Positions 48,401 through 60,400 of a DNA stretch of 64,000 nt are shown piece by piece. This stretch comes from Mimachlamys varia (taxonomy: Eukaryota > Mollusca > Bivalvia > Pectinida > Pectinidae): assembly GCA_947623455.1 (NCBI GenBank), contig OX392534.1, positions 5,466,001-5,530,000 on the forward strand, written 5' to 3'. Under the pieces are notes generated by a model. It saw only the letters and a list, made by a program, of their open reading frames with translations. It ran no database searches and was not told the DNA's origin. Every line of letters begins with the position of its first letter. The stretch's first letter is position 1. Made by a program: the position numbers and the translations under genes.

Positions 48401-51400
48401 TGGTCTGAGATAGTGTATAAGGTCCCAACAGTGATGGTATGTGTGGTCTGAGATAGTGTAAAAGGTGCCTGACAGTGATGGTATGTGTGGTCTGAGATAA
48501 TGTATAAGGTCCCAGACAGTGATGGTATGTGTGGTCTGAGATAGTGTATAAGGTGCCTGACAGTGATGGTATGTGTGGTCTGAGATAGTGTATAAAGTCC
48601 CTGACAGTGATGGTATTGTGGTCTGAGATAATGATTAAGGTCCCTGACTGTGATGGTGTGTGTGGTCTGAGATAGTGTATATGGGGCCTGACAGTGATGG
48701 TATGTGTGGTCTGAGATAGTGTATAAGGTCCCTGACAGTGATAGTATGTGTGGTCTGAGATAGTGTATAAGGTCCCAGACAGTGATGGTATGTGTGGTCT
48801 GAGATAGTGTATAAGGTCCCTGACAGTGATGGTATGTGTGGTCTGAGATAGTGTATAAGGTCCCTGACAGTGATGGTATGTGTGGTCTGAGATAGTGTAT
48901 AAGGTGCCTGACAGTGATGGTATGTGTGGTCTGAGATAGTGTATAAAGTCCCTGACAGTGATGGTATGTGTGGTCTGAGATAATGTATAAGGTCCCTGAC
49001 AGTGATGGTATGTGTAGTCTGAGATAGTGTATAAGGTCCCAGACAGTGATGGTATGTGTGGTCTGAGATAGTGTATAAGGTGCCTGACAGTAATGGTATG
49101 TGTGGTCTGAGATAGTGTATAAGGTCCCAGACAGTGATGGTATGTGTGGTCTGAGATAGTGTATAAGGTGCCTGACAGTGATGGTATGTGTGGTCTGAGA
49201 TAGTGTATAAGGTCCCTGACAGTGATGGTATGTGTGGTCTGAGATAGTGTATAAGGTCCCTGACAGTGATGGTCAATATGTGGTCTGAGATAATGTATAA
49301 GGTCCCTGACAGTGATGGTATGTGTGGATTGAGATAGTGTATAAGGTCCCTGACAGTGATGGTATTGTGGTCTGAGATAATGATTAAGGTCCCTGACTGT
49401 GATGGTGTGTGTGGTCTGAGATAGTGTATATGGGGCCTGACAGTGATGGTATGTGTGGTCTGAGATAGTGTATAAGGTCCCTGACAGTGATAGTATGTGT
49501 GGTCTGAGATAATGTATAAGGTCCCTGACAGTGATGGTATGTGTAGTCTGAGATAGTGTATAAGGTCCCAGACAGTGATGGTATGTGTGGTCTGAGATAG
49601 TGTATAAGGTGCCTGACAGTAATGGTATGTGTGGTCTGAGATAGTGTATAAGGTCCCAGACAGTGATGGTATGTGTGGTCTGAGATAGTGTATAAGGTGC
49701 CTGACAGTGATGGTATGTGTGGTCTGAGATAGTGTATAAAGTCCCTGACAGTGATGGTCAATATGTGGTCTGAGATAATGTATAAGGTCCCTGACAGTGA
49801 TGGTATGTGTGGATTGAGATAGTGTATAAGGTCCCTGACAGTGATGGTATGTGTGGTCTGAGATAGTGTATAATGTCCCTGACTGTGATGGTATTTGTGG
49901 TCTGAGATACTGTAAATCGCAGTCAAGATGATGTAACTTTTGCTTTTACAATGAGTTTTCAAAGAGTTAGATTTAGGGTCACAGAAATCTTGATATTTGA
50001 TTTTGTGATGCAATCTGTAATTGGTTATATACATGGATCTGTAAGATTGTGTGAAAAGGTGAAAAATCTGTAATGCAGCAAAACTCTGCAAATAGACTTA
50101 AAATCAATCTGTGTCCACTTGTTTCTGATTGGTCAGATACGTCAGGAAGTGGACAGTATGAAGAAAAGACATATCAACAAAATAACACAAGAGGATTGAC
50201 ATTTAAAGAGGCACGAGCTCGATATCGAGAAAAAAGTTATCAACAGGACCCACACACTCAAGGAGATTCCCAAGGTCAACAGGGGGGATTCTTCACTGAC
50301 AACGATAGAAGACCAACGTCAAACACAGGTAAACAACTGTCAAACACAGGTAAACAAAACTCAAACACAGGTAAACAAATAGCAAATACAGGTAAACAAC
50401 AGTCAAACACAGGTAAACAAATGTCAAACACAGGTAAACAAATATCAAACACAGGTAAACAACAGTCAAACACAGATAAACAAATGTCAAATACAGGTAA
50501 ACAAATGTCAAACACAAGTAAGTAACACTCAAACACAGGTAAACAACACTCAAACACAGGTAAATAACACTCAAACACAGGTAAACAACACTCAAACACA
50601 GGTAAACAACACTCAAACACAGGTAAACCACACTCAAACACAGGTATACAACAGTCAAATACAGGTAAACAAATGTCTAATACAGGGAAACAAATGTCAA
50701 ACACAAGTAAATAACACTCAAACACAGGTAAACAACACTCAAACACAGGTATAGTAATCAAAAATCAAATACAGGTGAACAACAGTCAAACACAGGTAAA
50801 CAACTGTCAAACACAAGTAAACAACACTCAAACACAGGTAAACAACACCCAAACACAGGTAAACAACACTCAAACACAGGTAAACAACACTCAAACACAG
50901 GTAAACCACACTCAAACACAGGTTAACAACAGTCAAACACAGGTAAACAAATGTCTAATACAGGTAAACAAATGTCAAACACAAGTAAATAACACTCAAA
51001 CACAGGTAAACAACACTCAAACACAGGTAAACAACACTCAAACACAGGTCTAGTAATCAAATATCAAATACAGGTAAACAACAGTCAAACACAGGTTAAC
51101 AACTGGCAAACACAGGTAAACAAATATCAAACACAGGTAAACAACAGTCAAACACAGGTAAACAAATATCAAACACAGGTAAACAACATTCAAACACAGA
51201 TAATCAACATTCAAACACAGATACTGTTATACACCCACTACTGTTACACACCCACTACTGTTATACACCCACTTATGTTATACACCCACTACTGTTATAC
51301 ACCCACTACTGTTATACACCCACTACTGTTATACACCCACTACTGTTATACACCCACTACTGTTATACACCCACTACTGTTACACACCCACTACTGTTAC

Positions 51401-54400
51401 ACACCCTCACTGTTATACACCCACTACTGTTACACACCCACTACTGTTATACACCCACTACTGTTATACACACACTACTGTTACACACCCACTACTGTTA
51501 CACACCCACTACTGTTATACACCCTCACTGTTATACACCCACTACTGTTATACACCCTCACTGTTATACACCCACTACTGTTATACACCCACTACTGTTA
51601 TACACTCAGTACTGTTATACACCCACTACTGTTATACACTCAGTACTGTTACACACCCACTACTGTTACACACCCACTACTGTTAGACACCCACTACTGT
51701 TATACACCCACTACTGTTATACACCCACTACTGTTATACACCCACTACTGTTATACACTCACTACTGTTACACACCCACTACTGTTATACACCCACTACT
51801 GTTATACACCCACTACTGTTATACACCCACTACTGTTATACACTCAGTACTGTTACACACCCACTACTGTTACACACCCACTACTGTTACACACCCACTA
51901 CTGTTATACACCCTCACTGTTACACACCCACTACTGTTATACACCCACTACTGTTATACACCATCTACTGTTATACACTCAGTACTGTTACACACCCACT
52001 ACTGTTACACACCCACTACTGTTATACACCCACTACTGTTATACACCCTCACTGTTATACACCCACTACTGTTATACACCCACTACTGTTATACACCCAC
52101 TACTGTTACACACCCACTACTGTTACACACCCTCACTGTTATACACCCACTACTGTTACACACCCACTACCGTTATACACCCACTACTGTTATACACCCA
52201 CTACTGTTATACACCCACTACTGTTATACACCCACTACTGTTACACACCCACTACCGTTATACACCCACTACTGTTATACACTGTCTACTGTTATACACC
52301 CACTACTGTTATACACCCACTACTGTTACACACCCACTACTGTTACACACCCACTACTGTTACACACCCACTACTGTTACACACCCACTACTGTTATACA
52401 CCCACTACTGTTATACACCCACTACTGTTATACACCCACTACTGTTACACACCCACTACTGTTATACACCCTCACTGTTACACACCCACTACTGTTATAC
52501 ACCCACTACTGTTATACACCCACTACTGTTACACACCCACTACTGTTATACACCCACTACTGTTATACACCCACTACTGTTACACACCCACTACTGTTAC
52601 ACACCCACTACTGTTACACACCCACTACTGTTATACACCCACTACTGTTACACACTCACTACTGTTATACACCCACTACTGTTACACAACCACTACTGTT
52701 ATACACCCACTACTGTTATACACCCACTACTGTTACACACCCACTACTGTTATACACCCACTACTGTTATACACTGACTACTGTTATACACCCACTACTG
52801 TTATACACCCACTACTGTTACACACCCACTACTGTTATACACCCACTACTGTTACACACCCACTACTGTTACACACCCACTACTGTTATACACCCACTAC
52901 TGTTATACACCCACTACTGTTATACACCCACTACTGTTATACACCCACTACTGTTATACACCCACTACTGTTATACACCCACTACTGTTATACACCCACT
53001 ACTGTTATACACCCACTACTGTTACACACCCACTACTGTTATACACCCACTACTGTTATACACCCACTACTGTTACACACCCACTACTGTTACACACCCA
53101 CTACTGTTACACACCCACTACTGTTATACACCCACTACTGTTACACACTCACTACTGTTATACACCCACTACTGTTACACACCCACTACTGTTATACACC
53201 CACTACTGTTATACACCCACTACTGTTACACACCCACTACTGTTACACACCCACTACTGTTATACACCCACTACTGTTATACACCCTCACTGTTATACAC
53301 CCACTACTGTTATACACCCACTACTGTTACACACCCACTACTGTTATACCCTGACTACTGTTATACACCCACTACTGTTATACACCCACTACTGTTATAC
53401 ACCCACTACTGTTATACAACCACTACTGTTATACACCCACTACTGTTATACACTCACTACTGTTATACACTCACTACTGTTACACACCCACTACTGTTAC
53501 ACACCCACTACTGTTACACACGCACTACTGTTAGACACCCACTACTGTTATACACCCACTACTGTTATACACCCACTACTGTTATACACCCACTACTGTT
53601 ATACACTCACTACTGTTACACACCCACTACTGTTATACACCCACTACTGTTATACACCCACTACTGTTATACACCCACTACTGTTATACACCCACTACTG
53701 TTATACACTCAGTACTGTTACACACCCACTACTGTTACACACCCACTACTGTTACACACCCACTACTGTTATACACCCTCACTGTTACACACCCACTACT
53801 GTTATACACCCACTACTGTTATACACCCACTACTGTTATACACTCAGTACTGTTACACACCCACTACTGTTACACACCCACTACTGTTATACACCCACTA
53901 CTGTTATACACCCTCACTGTTATACACCCACTACTGTTATACACCCACTACTGTTATACACCCACTACTGTTACACACCCACTACTGTTACACACCCTCA
54001 CTGTTATACACCCACTACTGTTACACACCCACTACCGTTATACACCCACTACTGTTATACACCCACTACTGTTATACACCCACTACTGTTATACACCCAC
54101 TACTGTTACACACCCACTACCGTTATACACCCACTACTGTTATACACCCACTACTGTTATACACCCACTACTGTAATACACCCACTACTGTTACACACCC
54201 ACTACTGTTACACACCCACTACTGTTACACACCCACTACTGTTACACACCCACTACTGTTATACACCCTCACTGTTACACACCCACTACTGTTATACACC
54301 CACTACTGTTATACACCCACTACTGTTATACACTCAGTACTGTTACACACCCACTACTGTTACACACCCACTTCTGTTACACACCCACTACTGTTATACA

Positions 54401-57400
54401 CCCTCACTGTTATACACCCACTACTTTTATACACCCACTACTGTTATACACCCACTACTGTTATACACCCACTACTGTTACACACCCACTACTGTTACAC
54501 ACCCTCACTGTTATACACCCACTACTGTTACACACCCACTACCGTTATACACCCACTACTGTTATACACCCACTACTGTTATACACCCACTACTGTTATA
54601 CACCCACTACTGTTACACACCCACTACCGTTATACACCCGCTACTGTTATACACTGTCTACTGTTATACACCCACTACTGTTATACACCCACTACTGTTA
54701 CACACCCACTACTGTTATACACCCACTACTGTTATACACCCACTACTGTTATACACCCACTACTGTTATACACCCACTACTGTTATACACCCACTACTGT
54801 TATACACCCACTACTGTTATACACCCACTACTGTTATACACCCACTACTGTTACACACCCACTACTGTTATACACCCTCACTGTTATACACCCACTACTG
54901 TTATACACCCACTACTGTTATACACTCACTACTGTTACACACCCACTACTGTTAAACACCCACTACTGTTATACACCCACTACTGTTATACACTGACTAT
55001 TGTTACACACCCACTACTGTTATACACTGACTACTGTTACACACCCACTACTGTTACACACACACTACTGTTATACACCCACTACTGTTACACACCCACT
55101 ACTGTTATACACCCACTACTGTTATACACCCACTACTGTTATACACCCACTACTGTTATACACCCACTACTGTTACACACCCACTACTGTTATACACCCA
55201 CTACTGTTATACACCCACTACTGTTACACACCCACTACTGTTACACACCCACTACTGTTACACACCCACTACTGTTATACACCCACTACTGTTACACACT
55301 CACTACTGTTATACACCCACTACTGTTACACACCCACTACTGTTATACACCCACTACTGTTATACACCCACTACTGTTACACACCCACTACTGTTACACA
55401 CCCACTACTGTTATACACCCTCACTGTTATACACCCACTACTGTTATACACCCTCACTGTTATACACCCACTACTGTTATACACCCACTACTGTTATACA
55501 CTCAGTACTGTTATACACCCACTACTGTTTTACACTCAGTACTGTTACACACCCACTACTGTTACACACCCACTACTGTTAGACACCCACTACTGTTATA
55601 CACCCACTACTGTTATACACCCACTACTGTTATACACCCACTACTGTTATACACTCACTACTGTTACACACCCACTACTGTTATACACCCACTACTGTTA
55701 TACACCCACTACTGTTATACACCCACTACTGTTATACACTCAGTACTGTTACACACCCACTACTGTTACACACCCACTACTGTTACACACCCACTACTGT
55801 TATACACCCTCACTGTTACACACCCACTACTGTTATACACCCACTACTGTTATACACCCACTACTGTTATACACTCAGTACTGTTACACACCCACTACTG
55901 TTACACACCCACTACTATTATACACCCACTACTGTTATACACCCTCACTGTTATACACCCACTACTGTTATACACTCAGTACTGTTACACACCCACTACT
56001 GTTATACACCCACTACTGTTATACACCCACTACTGTTATACACCCACTACTGTTACACACCCACTACTGTTACACACCCTCACTGTTATACACCCACTAC
56101 TGTTACACACCCACTATCGTTATACACCCACTACTGTTATACACCCACTACTGTTATACACCCACTACTGTTATACACCCACTACTGTTACACACCCACT
56201 ACCGTTATACACCCACTACTGTTATACACTGTCTACTGTTATACACCCACTACTGTTATACACCCACTACTGTTACACACCCACTACTGTTACACACCCA
56301 CTACTGTTACACACCCACTACTGTTACACACCCACTACTGTTATACACCCTCACTGTTACACACCCACTACTGTTATACACCCACTACTGTTATACACCC
56401 ACTACTGTTATACACTCAGTACTGTTACACACCCACTACTGTTACACACCCACTTCTGTTACACACCCACTACTGTTATACACCCTCACTGTTATACACC
56501 CACTACTGTTATACACCCACTACTGTTATACACCCACTACTGTTACACACCCACTACTGTTACACACCCTCACTGTTATACACCCACTACTGTTACACAC
56601 CCACTACTGTTATACACCCTCACTGTTATACACCCACTACTGTTATACACCCACTACTGTTATACACCCACTACTGTTACACACCCACTACCGTTATACA
56701 CCCGCTACTGTTATACACTGTCTACTGTTATACACCCACTACTGTTATACACCCACTACTGTTACACACCCACTACTGTTATACACCCACTACTGTTATA
56801 CACCCTCTACTGTTATACACCCACTACTGTTATACACCCACTACTGTTATACACCCACTACTGTTACACACCCACTACTGTTATACACCCACTACTGTTA
56901 CACACTCACTACTGTTATACACTCACTACTGTTACACACCCACTACCGTTATACACCCGCTACTGTTATACACTGTCTACTGTTATACACCCACTACTGT
57001 TATACACCCACTACTGTTACACACCCACTACTGTTATACACCCACTACTGTTATACACCCTCTACTGTTATACACCCACTACTGTTATACACCCACTACT
57101 GTTATACACCCACTACTGTTACACACCCACTACTGTTATACACCCACTACTGTTACACACTCACTACTGTTATACACCCACTACTGTTATACACTCAGTA
57201 CTGTTACACACCCACTACTGTTACACACCCACTACTGTTATACACCCACTACTGTTATACACCCTCACTGTTATACACCCACTACTGTTATACACCCACT
57301 ACTGTTATACACCCACTACTGTTACACACCCACTACTGTTACACACCCTCACTGTTATCCACCCACTACTGTTACACACCCACTACCGTTATAAACCCAC

Positions 57401-60400
57401 TACTGTTATACACCCACTACTGTTATACACCCACTACTGTTATACACCCACTACTGTTACACACCCACTACCGTTATACACCCACTACTGTTATACACCC
57501 ACTACTGTTATACACCCACTACTGTTATACACCCACTACTGTTACACACCCACTACTGTTACACACCCACTACTGTTACACACCCTCACTGTTATCCACC
57601 CACTACTGTTACACACCCACTACCGTTATAAACCCACTACTGTTATACACCCACTACTGTTATACACCCACTACTGTTATACACCCACTACTGTTACACA
57701 CCCACTACCGTTATACACCCACTACTGTTATACACCCACTACTGTTATACACCCACTACTGTTATACACCCACTACTGTTACACACCCACTACTGTTACA
57801 CACCCACTACTGTTACACACCCACTACTGTTACACACCCACTACTGTTATACACCCTCACTGTTACACACCCACTACTGTTATACACCCACTACTGTTAT
57901 ACACCCACTACTGTTATACACTCAGTACTGTTACACACCCACTACTGTTACACACCCACTTCTGTTACACACCCACTACTGTTATACACCCTCACTGTTA
58001 TACACCCACTACTTTTATACACCCACTACTGTTATACACCCACTACTGTTATACACCCACTACTGTTACACACCCACTACTGTTACACACCCTCACTGTT
58101 ATACACCCACTACTGTTACACACCCACTACTGTTATACACCCACTACTGTTACACACCCACTACCGTTATACACCCACTACTGTTTTACACTCAGTACTG
58201 TTATACACCCACTACTGTTATACACCCACTACTGTTACACACCCACTACTGTTATACACCCACTACTGTTATACACCCACTACTGTTACACACCCACTAC
58301 CGTTATACACCCACTACTGTTTTACACTCAGTACTGTTATACACCCACTACTGTTATACACCCACTACTGTTACACACCCACTACTGTTATACACCCACT
58401 ACTGTTATACACCCTCTACTGTTATACACCCACTACTGTTATACACCCACTACTGTTATACACCCACTACTGTTACACACCCACTACTGTTATACACCCA
58501 CTACTGTTACACACTCACTACTGTTATACACTCACTACTGTTACACACCCACTACTGTTATACACCCACTACTGTTATACACCCACTACTGTTACACACC
58601 CACTACTGTTATACACCCACTACTGTTATACACCCACTACTGTTACACACCCACTACTGTTACACACCCACTACTGTTACACACCCACTACTGTTATACA
58701 CCCACTACTGTTACACACCCACTACTGTTACACACCCACTACTGTTACACACCCACTACTGTTATACACCCACTACTGTTACACACTCACTACTGTTATA
58801 CACCCACTACTGTTACACACCCACTACTGTTATACACCCACTACTGTTATACACCCACTACTGTTACACACCCACTACTGTTATACACCCACTACTGTTA
58901 CACACTGACTACTGTTATACACCCACTACTGTTATACACCCACTACTGTTACACACCCACTACTGTTATACACCCACTACTGTTACACACCCACTACTGT
59001 TACACACCCACTACTGTTATACACCCACTACTGTTATACACCCACTACTGTTATACACCCACTACTGTTACACACCCACTACTGTTACACACCCACTACT
59101 GTTATACACCCACTACTGTTATACACCCACTACTGTTATACACCCACTACTGTTATACACCCACTACTGTTATACACCCACTACTGTTATACACCCACTA
59201 CTGTTATACACCCACTACTGTTATACACCCACTACTGTTATACACCCACTACTGTTACACACCCACTACTGTTATACACCCACTACTGTTATACACCCAC
59301 TACTGTTACACACCCACTACTGTTACACACCCACTACTGTTATACACCCACTACTGTTATACACCCACTACTGTTACACACCCACTACTGTTATACACTG
59401 ACTATACTGTTATACCCTGACTACTGTAATACACCCACTACTGTTACACACCCACTACTGTTACACACCCACTACTGTTACACACCCACTACTGTTACAC
59501 ACCCACTACTGTTATACACTGACTACTGTTATACACCCACTACTGTTATACACCCACTACTGTTATACACTGACTACTGTTATACACTAACTACTGTTAT
59601 ACACTGACTATACTGTTATACAACCACTACTGTTATACACCCACTACTGTTACACACCCACTACTGTTACACACCCACTACTGTTACACACCCACTACTG
59701 TTATACACCCACTACTGTTACACACTCACTACTGTTATACACCCACTACTGTTACACACCCACTACTGTTATACACCCACTACTGTTATACACCCACTAC
59801 TGTTACACACCCACTACTGTTATACACCCACTACTGTTACACACTGACTACTGTTATACACCCACTACTGTTATACACCCACTACTGTTATACACCCACT
59901 ACTGTTATACACCCACTACTGTTACACACCCACTACTGTTATACACCCACTACTGTTACACACTCACTACTGTTATACACTCACTACTGTTACACACCCA
60001 CTACTGTTATACACCCACTACTGTTATACACCCACTACTGTTACACACCCACTACTGTTATACACCCACTACTGTTATACACCCACTACTGTTACACACC
60101 CACTACTGTTACACACCCACTACTGTTACACACCCACTACTGTTACACACCCACTACTGTTATACACCCACTACTGTTATACACCCACTACTGTTATACA
60201 CCCACTACTGTTATACACCCACTACTGTTATACACCCACTACTGTTATACACCCACTACTGTTATACACTGACTATACTGTTATACACCCACTACTGTTA
60301 TACACCCACTACTGTTACACACCCACTACTGTTATACACCCACTACTGTTATACACCCACTACTGTTACACACCCACTACTGTTACACACCCACTACTGT

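Noticed and set aside
46854..48428. 524- and 408-codon minus-strand ORFs rich in HTYHHC-type repeats
   Set aside because: Antisense readings of the 44-bp minisatellite; overlapping frames give equivalent repeats, as expected of an artefact.
55000..58908. 1,302-codon ORF (and the 500-codon ORF at 51275-52777)
   Set aside because: Pure translation of the 17-bp minisatellite, which lacks stops in all plus frames; it lies in the last intron of the OCIAD-like gene.
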